Origin: Asterias rubens
Taxonomy: Eukaryota; Echinodermata; Asteroidea; Forcipulatida; Asteriidae
DNA: 64,000 bases
Assembly: GCF_902459465.1 (NCBI RefSeq)
Contig: NC_047076.1
Span: 9,246,146-9,310,145 of the forward strand
Direction of reading: 5' to 3'
Below the pieces are notes generated by a model. That model searched no databases. It was not told the DNA's origin and saw only the letters and a list, made by a program, of their open reading frames with translations. The position numbers were made by a program, and so were the translations under genes. Within the stretch, counting starts at the first letter, position 1, and each line of letters starts with the position of its first letter. Below, one piece after another: positions 12,500 to 25,965 of the stretch.

Positions 12500-14938
12500 C
12501 CCGTTCTGCACATAATTTACTCTTTCAAGACACATGAAAGAGAATAGTTACATTCTAAAAGGACAAGGTCGGCAATACATGTGTTAACATGCATTATATG
12601 GTAATGCGTAGTGTGCTTTTTTAAACTAAAACTACACTTTTTTTTATGGACAACACTGTGCAATATGGATGCATGGTATTATGTGTGTTCATTTTGACAC
12701 ATTACACAGAACACATGACAAGGGACATATGGATTTCCGGCCTTAAAATTCAAACTACGTGACTTGAGACGCTAGACGCTTCCTGTTCAACTTTGTACTT
12801 CTATTTTGGGACTCTGACCAGTTGTAACATTTGATTTTATAGAAACTTAAAATGGGATTGAAATTTTAATAGGGGTGTTTTTTTTGTAGCACTGGAGCTT
12901 TTCAAAGTTTTTTTATTATTCAAAATAATGATGCTAGAAAAGTGAGCAGTGATTTCATTACAGTATTACATGTGTTTGGAAATATTGTAAAGTTTCATCA
13001 AAGTTTAGACAGAGTAGGGTGTTTGTTCCCTGGGTTGTTGTCGGTTCATACGCAATGTAGTGAAAATTGAGGCTTTGTCAACATTGGCGGCTACCTCTCT
13101 GGCTATGGCTGCGACTGGATCATCATTGCGTTGAAGGTTAGGTTGCTATTAGCAACAGCCATAGCCACTTTCTGTTGTGCTGTAACTCTTTCAATATAAT
13201 TATGGGTGTATAAACTTGTTATCAACCCCATTGTAGTCATTGATGTGCATGGTGTGGACCATAAAAACTATGGTAGTAAACTAATGGATGTATAAAACAC
13301 TTTTTGGAGAAGAGTTTGTTCTGAGAAGAGCCGGTTTTGTCTCAACGTTTTGAATAGTTTACTCTTCTTGCTATTCCTCTGAAGAAGGGCAGAGCATACC
13401 GTTCTAAATGAGTTAAAATTGGTTCTGCTCCCAGAGCCTAAACTCCTCCCAAATAGTGCTTTATTCATAATACTATTTTACCTGCAAGTTTACTACGTTT
13501 GCTTTTATCATTCATAAGCAATGCTCTATCTTTTCTTACATTGTAGTCATATGTGGCCACTAACTTGGTCATAATCCCTGTGTGCAATAGCAACTATGGA
13601 AGCTGATTGCGAGGATACTAAACAGAGGCACTGACTAATTGATTAGGAAAACAATATGGTCCCCAATTGATATGAACCATTTTGAAATTATGTACTCAAG
13701 TTAAAAAAAAAAAAGCAGGTATAATAGTGATTATCTTTAATGAAAACTGTATGCAAATTAGACATTGTATTGCACTTGCAACGCATGTTCAAAGGTGTAC
13801 AACCATTGTCGCATTATGAATATGCAAAACGTTGTATGGCCCCAAATGTAGTTTTTAAACACTCCTTGTTGTCTAAGTAAAATATTTCAAATTGGTTGGC
13901 AATGTTTTTGTGTAGGTGCACAGTTCACATGCATTGTGTTATGTGGCTATTCAAACCGCATCTGCAGCCGTTTTGTTTTACTCCTTAACTTTGGTTTTTC
14001 CTCTCCAATAAATATTTTGATTTTATACTCGAGGATCTGAAAGTGATGTTTAGTCAATTGTTTTGCACAATGTTTGTACACCTAAAGAAAGTACACCGAT
14101 TTGGTAAATTTTTTACAATTTGTTTTTCTAACTTCGTTAGCAAAGACTGTCAACTGTTTTTGTTTTTTCAGTGAAAAGATGTTATTGGATGAGAACACTT
14201 GAAATTTAAAACATTTCCGTTTTTCCAAAGGTGCTTAAGACAAAATTGCTACTGTGTTGAAATTACTAGAAGTGTTAAAGACTGTTAAAAACATGAAACA
14301 CTTTGGGAGAGGGGTGGTGATAACCAACACTGTAGTTCAGTCTTGACTATAACCATTCTCACACTGCAAACAGAATTCACGGGACATGTAAACCCCTGGG
14401 AAATTCCTGGGGAGTTTAAACATTAACACCACCCCATGCTTAACAGCATTTCTCTTGTGCGAAATTAACACGTTTTCGTTAAACATTTTCCAGAAGTTTT
14501 CTCGGGTAGCAGGTGTGGATATGTCAACCAAGTTAGTATATCCCATGTGAAATTCCTTGAGTGTGAAAGGGGCTTGGAAGTGTAATTGTTTTCAAAATGC
14601 ACTCTAAAAAAAGTATTGTCTTTACTTATTGAAGCACGGTGAATGATTTTTATATTCTGGATCTAACGTTTTGTATGTGGTAGACAGCTTATATTAAAAA
14701 GAACATTGAAAATGCTTGGTAGTAGAATTGAAGTTGTGCTGCGACTACTCATTTAGTGAATTCTAAGACAGTTTTATTAGCCACTGCAGAAGTTGGCTTC
14801 AAGGACTCATGTTGCTGAAATAGTTTCAAGGGAAAGAGTCCGAGGTTCAGCACGGAAGACGTCGAGAGCAAGTCTTCCTGGCATGTGAGTTGAAAACTTT
14901 TGAGTTTTGTTTTCTCCATTTTGTTTAAAAACCTTCTG
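12500..14938. other. Intergenic, no gene seen
   Basis: AT-rich sequence with fragments of dispersed repeats (for example 13063-13165). Open frames here lack coding character or splice signals. Confidence 0.5.
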
Positions 14939-15110
14939 TAGGGTGTCACGGCCGAGTGGTTAAGAACATCGAGTTCATGATACTTGGTCACAGTTTGGTC
15001 CTTGAGCAAAGATGCTTTGCTATAATTGCTTCTCTTCACTCAGGGGTATATAAAATGGGTACATGCGAGGGTAGAGGTATTAAAAGGGCTGTATCCCTAG
15101 GAGTTGAGAA
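14939..15110 (+). mobile_element. tRNA-Ser/Leu-like SINE, internally deleted
   Basis: It starts with an A-box-like tRNA head (GGCCGAGTGGTTAAGA) and continues into a SINE body (TCCTTGAGCAAAGATGCTTT, ATAATTGCTTCTCTTCACTC, GGGGTATATAAAATGGGTAC). The B box expected between them is missing, so this copy is internally deleted. Confidence 0.55.
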
Positions 15111-15698
15111 AGATTCAAGGAATGTTTAATGGCCCAAATGACCAGGGCATGTGGACATTTGGTTGGTAATCCCGTTTTTAGCGAGGCAGAAATTTCATGC
15201 TAAGCAGATTTATGTGCTTAGCAGCTCTATGAAACTGGGCCCTGGTAAGTCCATTCCACAAACAGTTAGGACTCGTCTTATCTCGAGTAAGGACCAACTT
15301 CGGATTAATCTTTCGGTCTGCATGCTACAGTGCAGGGTTGGGACTTGTCCTACATGTAAGTCATAAGATTAGTAAGTGCGTGGAAAATGAGAAGTTTCCA
15401 TTCAATCCACTTTCAAAATCTAGTTGCTGATGTATCAAACACAATATATAAGTATACAAAGATAATTTTTCGAAATTGTAAAAAGATTAAAAAAAGGAAT
15501 TTTTAAAAAGCCCGCGCGTCGCGATTCTGAAAATGCAGAGGTCACGATTGGTTGTTGGGCAATGGCTGTGACGTCATAAAGGAGACTGACTAAGTCTGGT
15601 ACCCATACAACTCACGCACGCTACGCAAGCCCCACATGTAATGTGCGCGTGCATTATTTCATTTATTGTCCGCTGATTCTTTCTTCGACGAAGTAAAC

Positions 15699-17100
15699 AT
15701 GTCAGACTCTGAAAACTCCGGTGACGAATTTTGAGAAGAAATCAGTGTAGATTCTGATGGTTCCAGTGAAGGATCTGAAAGTACCTCAGGGGGATCGGGA
15801 GACAGCGATGACGTTGAGCCAGACGATGAGGATGAGGTGGTTCGTGGGGCTGAACCATATAGATTCGAGCCACTGGCAAGACCACGCCAACAGCAAGGTG
15901 ACGCTGCTGCTGCTGACGACGCCGACCCCGATGAAGAACAAGATGGGAATGACCAAGCTGCCAACAACGAACGATTGAACAATACCGACTGGTAATTTTA
16001 ATTTCTGAATCATTGACGTACACATGTAGTATAGTTCACTGATTTTACATAAAAAAACATAGCCGGTGAATGTAGGCTTTTGCTGATATTGATGACAGCA
16101 AAACACGCACCCATGTACGGTGTATACCAGGTCATTTGGCTCATAGGCCTTACTCGCTCGTCTATCTACACAATCATACAATGCAAAGACACCTTTGTCT
16201 GTGAGTAGTTTTCTGTAACTGTTAGTGTCTAATTTGTCATGATGTCAACCAGGTGAAATTGAGTTGTGTACATGAATGTCGAGTTAAATTCCATGCCACA
16301 GTTATCTTAAAAATGTCTGACTTATTAATTGTCTTGCTTTTTGAATTGAAGGTGTTCCTGTGGTAAATGTGTGGTGATGGAGTTCGTTCATAACTGCATT
16401 TGCTGTAAAGAGATTGCAGCCATACAGGAGAAAATTGTTCATACTGGAGTCGACACTGAGGGTTTCAGATGTTTTACAGACCATCCCTGGTATTCGGCTA
16501 CATGTCTGAACCCCGGAACACTAGAGACAGCGTACTATGCGTACCGACAACAGTATGGGGCTAGAGCTGTTGAAGGTGACCTTCCACGGTAAGAGTTAAT
16601 TTTCAATGTTTATAAATTTCAACTTTTTTTTCTGTAAGATTTTTGAACCGAAATAGAAGCACACAACCTGGTTGTTATATTCAGATAATCTATTTTATGA
16701 GAACCGGTACATACATGAACATGTATCAGGACACTTTTCCCACCCCCACAATAAAGGCGACTCTCTTGATAAGCCCATTATTCCTTGTTTGAGCCCATTT
16801 CGTCAATCCCACTTATCCTGGTAACACTGATACTGGCTAGTACATTGGTCAATTCAACGTAACAAATGGACAAATGATATACAGTTTGTTGATTGTAAAA
16901 CAGAACGGTATTATTTTTTATTTCACAGAAAGTACAGACATGTGTCTTATCGGCAGGTGATCGGGTGGTGTAATGGTTACCTTGGAAGACACAACAGAGT
17001 GCCCCTCCCAGCATGCATAATGGAGATAACCAGAACGACTTTCCCCGATGAAGGAGGCAACTATGAAGGGTTTAGATTTCCTGACCTTGATGACATGTAG
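15699..17100 (+). CDS. P2X7 C-terminal (ballast-like) domain protein, with early in-frame stop
   Basis: Three exons, 15699-15991, 16352-16588 and 16929-17100 (TAG), join in phase to 234 codons. The N-terminus is an acidic, Ser-rich low-complexity stretch. Exon 2 opens with DWCSCGKC, then CCKE, then a conserved stretch ending TAYYAYRQQYG. Exon 3 has YRQVIGWCNGYLGRHNRVPL, a PAC motif, then TFPDEGGNYEGFRFPDLDDM. This matches the cysteine-rich intracellular domain of vertebrate P2X7. In invertebrates and fish that domain is common as a stand-alone protein without the channel part. No membrane segment is visible, so it is probably an intracellular domain protein of unknown role. In-frame TGA at 15732-15734 is codon 12 and no later in-frame ATG exists in exon 1. 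The copy is therefore a recent pseudogene, a read error, or starts elsewhere. Confidence 0.75.
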
Positions 17101-18325
17101 ATTTACAATATAATAACACATAACTGGATGTCAGTAACACTTTTACATGGTTTAGGAGTAAATATACACTTTACAATGTAAATATGATGATAGTCTTTCA
17201 AAAATGAGACTGAACGGTCAAGCGTTTTTGTTAAGTTTACAAAAGAGGCCTTTGCATTTTTTTTTTTTTTTTTTTTTTTTACAAAATATTTTACATTCAA
17301 AGTTATTTGAATCTATTTGAGGGAACGCCATGTCAAATTCAATTTTGTGATGCACTCATGGACGAGTAGGAAAAATAAAACAGAATTTGTATTTTACAAT
17401 AAAAAAAACGTACATGTGTTTGTTAATATTTAATAGTCATAGACCTCACCATGATGTCAAATTTGAAAAATACGTTGTTACATTTTTATTTGAAAATGTA
17501 GTGGTAGCCATGGCTAGTTATATTGGTCGAGTTCAGTCGAATAGTATTCTAGTGTGCAAACCAAGTAACAATAAATGCATGCTGAAATGAATGCATAATG
17601 AATATCAAAGGATTATGCTCTGTTGTGTCGCCCCCGCCCACCCCCCCCCCCCACCCACACATGTATACTGCAGTAAACAAACTGAAACAAACTAAACTGT
17701 ACATCTTCCCAGTGAGCAGTGGAATGCAGACACACCATTTTCATGGGCAATATAAAATTACAAAAAAAATCTTTCACTTAGTACAAAATTGGCACTGCGA
17801 TTTATTAAATCTTGTGGTTTATTCATTTTTAGTACAACAGGTTGGTCGAGTCATTAAACAATACCTTAACAAAGAAGTCCTGCTTACAAAGAGTAAATTG
17901 TTGGGTTCCAAATATCCAGTTCTCTTTGTGTTTCTTTGACAGTCGAGTGTTTCACACAGAACATCTTATTGCGTTTCTTTTTAGAAATATGAAACTGACC
18001 GCATTTGACTAATTCTTGTGTTTTGTTCAGTGACAGTTAGTGGGCAACAGTATAATAAAGATTGTGCACGTAAACATTTAGCTTATTTAAATCGGGCAAA
18101 CGCAGCATTCCGAGTTGATATTTGTTGTGGCTTTGTAGGTAGGTACATGCCTTGCCAGTATCTATTTTAATGCTTCACAAGAATTTATCAAAGGTGTTAA
18201 AACCAAAAAACTTTCAATTTTGTGTTAGTTGCAACAGTCCTTATTCACAAATTTTCAATGTACCGTTTTGGTTTACACACAACTTTAACCAAATCACAAA
18301 GAATGTGCTAGCGGCAACTTTGCGT

Positions 18326-19779
18326 TTACTTCTTGCGTTTCTTTCTGGATGAAGGTTCTCCCTCTTGTTGGCCCTCGGTATGCCTTTTGTCAGCATGCTT
18401 GCTCTTCTTCTTCTTTGTTGCAATACTTGCTGGAACAACCACACCTTCAGTACCCTCTGGTCTTCCCATAGGCTCCACCGCTTTACCAAACCTTGACACA
18501 AATTCTTTCACAGCCTGTGTTTTGTTAGGGCGAGTTACCTTGGCTGTTAGATATCCAGGATTTGCCTTCAGCTCCGGGTAGTTGGCTCTGGTGTCTGCCC
18601 CAGCTGCGCAGAGTAACAGAACCTTTTCCACGATCCTCTTGTTGAAATCTATAATGTAATAAAATCAATTATAAGGACACAACCCACAATGTGTACATAA
18701 AACTTTATGTGGATTTGCCTAATCAACTGGTGAACTTTGATGCATGCAAAATATTGCTAGAGGAATGTGAAGGGTGAAAAACTAGGCGCAAATTGTGAAA
18801 CGAGGGAAATTTTATACAAAAAATAAGGGGGTGCCCCCCCCCAAAAAAAAAAAGTTGTTCATTTGAAAAAAAACTATAAAAAAGGAGATTTGAACATCAA
18901 CTGTATCTTTACAGAAATTTAGTCTTTGTACTGTGCCCCAAATAAAAAGTAAAAATTACTTTGATCAGTTGAAGTTTATTTGCAAAGAAATTATTTATCA
19001 GGACAAGAAACCTCTTGTGCCAGCATATGTAAATACTTGCACAACCATGCACTTACTGTGAGTGGCCTGTATCAGCATCTTCCTGACAGTATATCCTCCC
19101 GTTGTCTGCTTGGCCCTTGGATAGCAGATGCTGAATGCTGGGTTGCCCTCCCTGTCCATGGCCTGTGCCCTGTTGGTGTTCTCGTTGAAATGAAGCGCAG
19201 CAAGGTATATTCTGAAATAAACAAGGATGTACTTGTATGATAACATACATGGTGTTGCAGTATGTACTGCCAAAACCTTGGCCGAACCTTTAAATGAAGG
19301 CTGGTGGAATGCACAAAATATTAATGCGCTGTACGTGTACATTTTTTTTTGTACACCTTAATCATCCAACCTAAAAGTTTCACCCAATTATGATCTACTC
19401 TTTGGAAAAATTGCAAAAATCAAGGGCAGATCCCATAAATTAGTTAGGGGGGTCAGGCCCACAGATTTTTCTTTCTAGTCAATTCCTTTATGCTTGTGCC
19501 CAAAAAACATGTTTTCAAATGACTGTACCTGGAGTTAGCCGTGCTCTTTCTGCAAGCTCTCCGTGGCTACATTGTGGGAAGAGTAGACTGTCGTGATGAT
19601 GAATATTGAGGATATGGTTGACAACACTTGAAAATTTGGCTAGCATCAAATCGCCGTCACCATCGGGAGTAGACGCTGCCGCCCAATACAAGTTGTTGGT
19701 TATTCCCTGTATCCAACTCCTGATGTCCTCGCAACCTGAAGCGTTGGACGCACCCGCCTACAACACACGATTTGGGCAT
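18326..19779 (-). pseudogene. THAP/transposase-like gene remnant (Kolobok-like?), middle exon missing
   Basis: Minus-strand exons are 19735-19529, 19211-19057 and 18648-18326 (stop). Exon A reads GCEDIRSWIQGITNNLYWAA, then DGDGD, AKFSSVVNHILNIHHHD, LFPQCSHGEL. Exon B has YLAALHFNENTNRAQAMD and KQTTGGYTVRK. Exon C has TRPNKTQAVKEFVSRFG and a basic Lys/Arg tail. I recognise these as blocks of an unnamed family abundant in fish, cnidarians and echinoderms that behaves like a transposase. Exon A ends in phase 1 but exon B needs phase 2, and the 317-base gap lacks the expected linking block, so one exon is gone. Just upstream, ATG at 19779 begins MPKSCVVGGC, like the start of a THAP zinc finger, but in another frame. 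This suggests internal deletion. The Kolobok assignment is inference. Confidence 0.6.
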
Positions 19780-22689
19780 TTTGATGGTATCGGCACTGAA
19801 CTTTAGATACACAAATCGAAGATTAAACTAGACATGGTGTTTTTTGTTAATTACAAAAACACGGTGTTCGGTTGGACGTTACGTGATGACGTAGTTCAAA
19901 AACATTTAACCATAAAGATGTTTTTTATACAATGTGTCGTTATTTTATAGTTAAACTTGTATCACACTTTTGAACGCCTTGTTTCTTCACAAATGCAATA
20001 TGTTTGTGTGAGATTGGCATAAGTTTTTTGTATGCAACTTATGAAAGCCCTTTAAAAATCTAGCTCACCCCTGCACTTGATGCTGTACACAGATTTGATA
20101 ATCAACAGCGCCCTCTTTGGTGGGCAAAAAGAGAGCGCTGTTGGGAATTCCCCCCAAAACTTTCGCGCCATATGATTTTTACACATTTTATTGTTATTCA
20201 ATACCTGATGACGTCATTATGACGTAATTAGGCCTGTGTTGTCTTAAAAATACTAAGGTTCAACTATCTATTGAGTTTCAAGGTTCAAATCGATCTCAAT
20301 CTTGAGTTATGCCGTAGATAAGCTCAAAAGTTTTTTTTTTATGAAAAAAACACGAAGGCGAACTTTGACCCAGGGTAACGACCCGGAAGTTAAGGTGGTA
20401 CGATTTTGACGTTAACTTTTCAAATGTTGTCCAAGTCTTTATCTATCCGATGCCCAAGTATGAACATCATAGCTTTTATATTCGTTGAGATACAGCAACA
20501 AGCAAATGGTCATTTTTTAACATTAAAAACCCTGTCATGACGTCATCATTCTAAAAAAGTGGCGGTTTCATCAACTCACTGGTGCCTATGTACATAGTAA
20601 GTTTTAAGTTTATACAAGCTTAACTTTTGTTTAAAATTGCTTGGGAAGGTTCAGAGGTAAAGAAGAACACGAGGAAAATTAAATCTATGAACAGATTGTT
20701 GATAGCTTTTTAATTTTCACAGAAAGTAAAAGTGTAAATCTATTACATTTATACCTTTCTTTGCACAGAAAACAAATGCTAAGTTTAATACTTGTTAAAG
20801 CGATGTATTTTATTAGTAAAGAGCTAACTATGTGCAAAGTTTGAAGGTTTTGTGATCCTTGTGATGTTTAACTCAAGAGTAAACTTCTTAAAAGGTTAAC
20901 TGGATTTGGGGAAACTTTATACGAAACAACAGTTTACTAATTTTAGACTTGTGAAGTAAATAACTGTAAAAGACTTATTTATTAAGTATTACAGAGGTTT
21001 CGCAAGTGTACGACACGGGAACAGATACAACTACGATAACTGGGATGCACGTTAGATTTTGTTAGGCATTAAATAAACACTTATTTTGAAAAGCAATGAT
21101 TTGTACACAAAGCTTTACCGTGTAGCGCGCTAAACACTGCCGTGAGTGCCGGTTAGAAACACCCTTCACGAGTCGATGTCACGAATCCGGCTCCCGGTGT
21201 TTGATCAAAACATAACCAATGATTGTCTTTTTCTGGTTGCATTTTCTCACATAATTAAAAGTCATACGTATCACTGAAGTAGGTGGCCATCTCAGCGAAG
21301 CTTCATCTTTAATTCCGTTTTGATAATTAAGCCATGAGAAGGGCGAACAGGGGAACAATTTGACGCCGAATATGATATGAGCGGACTTCAATTGTAAAAT
21401 GTTGGTACACCATTAAACTAGCGCTACGTTGTAAGTACAATGACCTGAGACTTGTCAAAACATGAATGGAAATCACGCGTACAGTCAAACGATGCACTAT
21501 TCCAAGCAGAACACACAGGCCTCGTGGACTGATAAAGGTGTGATCAATGGAGCGGAACGGCCAGCCAAAGCGCTTTTGCAGTGTACGCAGTTATCACGCG
21601 GGTCAACACATCCGTGGGCTTTATCGTCCGATTTCGACCAGAGTTTCAGGTCAAATTGGTATCATCTCTGTGGGAAAGTTTGAGCAGGATCACTCATCTA
21701 TAACGGGATGCAAAATTTATGTTGAAATGTTACGTAGTTTTAGAGATCAAAAATTGTAAAATTGTTCAACTTTTGGTTTGAACCGGAAGTCAAGGTCAAA
21801 TGGGGTCATTTTGTGTGTAGCGTTTTTTGAAGTTTGATCGACCTGTCCGATGATATGTAGATTGTCAAAATCCACCATGTGGTTCAGGAGTTATGATTTC
21901 TTTAAAATATTTAACTTTGATTTGTTGTAATTCAAAACCTGATGACGTCATCATGACATCATTAAGTTTGTGTGGTCTTATTATTAAGGTTCAATTGTCT
22001 GATGAGTTTCAATGTTAAATTCCATATCAATCTTGAGTTATGACAACAAATTGTCTTTTTTCACAAAAAACACAAAAAACACAAAGGCAGAGTTTGACCT
22101 TCCGGTACGACCGGAAGATGAGGTCAAACGATTTTGGCGTTAACTTTTCAAATGTTGTCCAAGTCTTTATCTATCTGATGCCCAAGTATGAACATCATAG
22201 CATTGATATTCGTTGAGATACAGCGAAAAGCAAATGTCGTTTTTCAACTTTAAAAACCTTGCCATGACGTCATCAATGACGTCATCATTCCCAAAAAGTG
22301 GCGGTTTCGTCTACTCACTATTGCCTATGTACATAGTAAGTTTTAAGTTTGTACAAGCTTTACTTTTGTTTAAAATTGCTGGAGAAGGTTCGCAGGGAAA
22401 GAAGAACGCGAGGAAAAAAAAAAAAAACAGAACAATAACAATAGTTGTTCGGCTGTTGGCCGAACACCTAATGATACTAAACTGGGATACAACCAGAGGA
22501 TAAAATTGTGAAGCTCGCATCGCTACGGCGAAACACAGCATATGCACATACACGTGTTGCTACGGTGAAACACAGCATACACACACACGTTGAAGCTCCT
22601 GTCTGTACTTCCGCGTCACGTGACTCGATCTCCTTTATGACGTTTTTGGGGTCACGTGCATATCATTATCTCAATGTCCTACTTTTACG
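19780..22689. repeat. Repeat-rich intergenic with a 500-bp direct duplication
   Basis: Sequence at about 20185-20680 recurs at about 21905-22412 in the same orientation. Both share CTGATGACGTCAT, GTTAACTTTTCAAATGTTGT, CCCAAGTATGAACATCATAG and TGCCTATGTACATAGTAAGT. Motifs such as GACCGGAAGT tie it to the block at 62-64 kb. No gene was found. Confidence 0.65.
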
Positions 22690-22692
22690 TTA

Positions 22693-24012
22693 GGGACCAT
22701 GGATAAATTAAGAACGCGGCCGCCCGCGGTCAGACTCGTTCTAGAACGAGTCCGTCCCAAAATTGTCACGCGCCCGTCCCAAGATGGGTTAAGCGCTTCA
22801 CTGATTTTTAAGGTCCCTCATTATCGAACTCTATTGTTGGTGCCTTTTGTTGTTCAGATTACATGGACAAGGCAGCTTGCAAGTAAGCCACGAAGGGGTG
22901 AAGGATTAGTGTTTGCGGTCTAGCTCAGGTATACACCAGACAATGGGTTGGAGATGTCCATGTACAGCCAACCCTCAAGTTTGCCAAAGCTAATACAATA
23001 ATATGCTACTGCCATAACAAGTTGAAGTGGTGACTATTAATTATTCTTAAATTTGAAATCATCGCCAACTTATTTAGATCTACATCTAATTGTTACATTA
23101 GGACCCGTGTTTACAGAGATGATTACACTTACAAAATTCGTTCAAAAAGGTACCGCAAAATCATGCTGACCGGCTCGCAATCACACAAAACACAACGCAC
23201 AATTACATCGTAGTACACAAACACTCCATCTAGCTACACACTCACACACAGTGTTTTCAATATTCAGGCCTAGTAGTCTTGTTATTTTGCGTGCAACAAA
23301 CTATAATGCAAGAAACATTGATCGCTAGAGGGCTTTCCTAAACAATGTGATAGCGGGAGAGCCGCCCTCCGTTGGAAAAATTGCGCAACAGCTTACGAAA
23401 TTAGTTTCAACCGCCTTGAGATTAAGACTTTCGGGAGAATCTGGTGTCCGAAAATTGCAATACTAACCAGCGTTGGTGCCCGAGCTAAACTCATACAACA
23501 TTGGTGCCGTCGCTGGTACCTTGGGCAACGTGGTGAATTTTCAGCAGTTCCTTGGGAAATATTAAGCGTGTTTAAGAAAAACTTCATAACGTGTTGGCTT
23601 CATTGTTCAAACATGAAACATTTTGGACACCTTGGATGTACAAAAAAGAGTATAGTTTTACTGTTTACTGTAAGATGTTTTTCCTATTGACTTTGTTTTA
23701 CTTTGGGGGATTATTTTGCATGGCGGTCGTGCAAAGACGTAGTATTTTTTATTTTTTAATCTGCGGTTGTGTTTTGACTTATTGTGTGAAAAGGGCTACA
23801 ACTTGGGTTTATCTACCCAGATAAGCCGATTATAACTACACAGTGGTTTTCGGCCTACACCATTGTTCCTTTGTTATACAGTGGGTCTTCCTCGAGACCC
23901 GGTGGTTGAGGAGAACGCGTTCCACTCCGTAGTTTTTCTTTTGTTCGATTTGTCACGCAAAGGAACGCGTCGCGACGCGGTCGTTCCCGTGACATAATTT
24001 ATCCATGGTCCC
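22693..24012. mobile_element. PIF/Harbinger-like non-autonomous element
   Basis: The ends GGGACCATGGATAAATTA (22693) and AATTTATCCATGGTCCC (to 24012) are inverted and flanked by direct TTA copies (22690-22692, 24013-24015). A 3-bp TWA duplication and ends starting GGG are typical of PIF/Harbinger. The 1.32-kb interior has no transposase frame, so it would depend on an enzyme elsewhere. Confidence 0.65.
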
Positions 24013-24015
24013 TTA

Positions 24016-25965
24016 TGGGGGCGGAGGGGGTCATGCGAGTGCCAGGGTTGTCGTTTCTTTTTCCAGTGCAAATACACAGATAATGGTAAAGTAATATTTT
24101 ATTTGGAATCAGTAGGGCTTGTTTTATAAAGTATATGTGTTTCCGTCCCTCAAAGCTATCATTTTCCACGCACTTTTAAGTTAGGAAGAGTTTTGTGAAA
24201 TCGACGGCTGTCACTAGTGTTCCATAGTCTCACATTAGTTCAATTTCTGGCCCGTTGTTGTGATGTTTCTCCAATTTGAAGAAATATCCACCATGGTTTT
24301 CCCACAGAGTTTGGGCTTACTTTGTGACTTCGCTGATTTTAAAGTTTTTGTTTTCTTTACAAATCTAAACTTTTCTTTGAATAAGATTTCCAATGGGTTA
24401 CCTAGAGAAGATTAGACACCGAAATGGACTGTTAAAGATAGCAATAACAGAAAAGCTGTTTAGTTTTATAAGGAAGTATGATTTAATTTTTGGCGTGTTA
24501 TAAATGGTACAAATGTTAAAAGATATGAATATCACATTCATATCATTCTATACAGTATAATACAAGAATTGTTAGTGATGTTGGTCAATTTAGTTTACGG
24601 TGTGATTCAAAATTGCTAACGAAATCTCCACGGTACTCTTGATTTACCAGCGAGGCGACCAATTATCTGAAACCAATTTAATAGAGCTGTTAGCAGAAAA
24701 TATTGCTTGATACATTCCGCTATTAGCTGAAATGAGCAGGATACCAGTCACAATTATTGTACATGTGACACATTATTTTGGCTGGTAACCTTAATTTGGT
24801 AAGCATAATTTTGTTGTCCTTAGATGCAGATTTGTGCTGAAGCAGCGCTATGAAATTGCCCCCCAGGTTGTGAAGACCTTTAGTAGGCCCAGTGGCAAAA
24901 CAAAACAAGCACTTTTGTTGTTGAGCTGAAATATTAATATCATGTTTTGCAGGGTGCACTTTTGGTAGTTGTCAACAAGTTTCTTTACTATGTATATCAC
25001 AACCTTTGCCTACAATTTCAAGTATGTGAACATTTTTTCTCAATTGGTCAGAAGCACAATTTTTGCTGTGCTTTCAGATACATGATAAGTTATTAGCAGG
25101 CATTCCCAATTTTGTTTGCCCTTGGAAAAATCAGAAATTTAAATAGCCTGAAAAGTCTATCATATTATTACAGAAAGCCCTGTACTTGAACTTTTGTTCC
25201 TACTTTTTCCATAGAGCCAAATATAATGCTTGTGTTAGTTTCTCATATTCAAATGTCGAGGGTGAAAATTACATCTTTCTTAAAAAATACACAATTTCTC
25301 TAATATTAGGGTTAGCTTCTCATAATGTCAACAGCTCCCCATTGATCTTTAACAAGTTATTTTACTAATTTTATTGGTAATAACTTGCTTTTAATGGACA
25401 GTGTTTTGTTTGTAACATTGCTATTAAGATACTTTTCCCGTTAACTCAAATCTGAAGGCATGTCGATAAGAAAAACCTTACTGAATCGTCAATTATGTCA
25501 TTCAAAATCAAGCAAAACTAAGGTGTAGGTTTGAAGGATTTAGAAAGTGTAGAATAAGAAAGGTAGTGTCATTGTTGTGGTATTTGTCAACGAGGCTGAT
25601 TTAAAACAGGGAAATTATCATTGTGGAACAAACTTGTTGGGTCAATACATGTGATGAGACTGATGTTAAAAGAGAGCCATTTTACAGCCCAAGGTGGGCT
25701 AGGTCAATACCAAAGGACTGCCCTATAAGAGTTACATTGCCACTCACCTTATAAATACAACATTTACAGTTTTTGAGTGAGCAATTCGTATTTAAACAAA
25801 AATAAAAGTAAACATTTCAAAAAAGGAGTTCATATCATAGTTAACTTTTGAAGTTAATTCTTTGTCTCAAAACTTTATAAGCTCATTATATACATCTAAG
25901 ATTTACAAATACTTTGTTTAGTTTGTTTGTTGATGTGGTGTCTTGGATAGAATTATGTGACGACA
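24016..25965. other. Intergenic, repeat fragments only
   Basis: It contains a MITE remnant at 24177-24212 (GTGAAATCGACGGCTG) and a degraded repeat at about 24720-24870. No coding exon was recognised. The region downstream of the Dickkopf-like stop codon (25966 on the minus strand) may include its 3' UTR. Confidence 0.45.

Noticed and set aside
15659..16023. Overlapping antisense Ser/Arg-rich ORFs opposite the P2X7-like exon 1
   Set aside because: Shadows of the acidic GAY-rich coding strand; the + strand joins in phase to the conserved domain.
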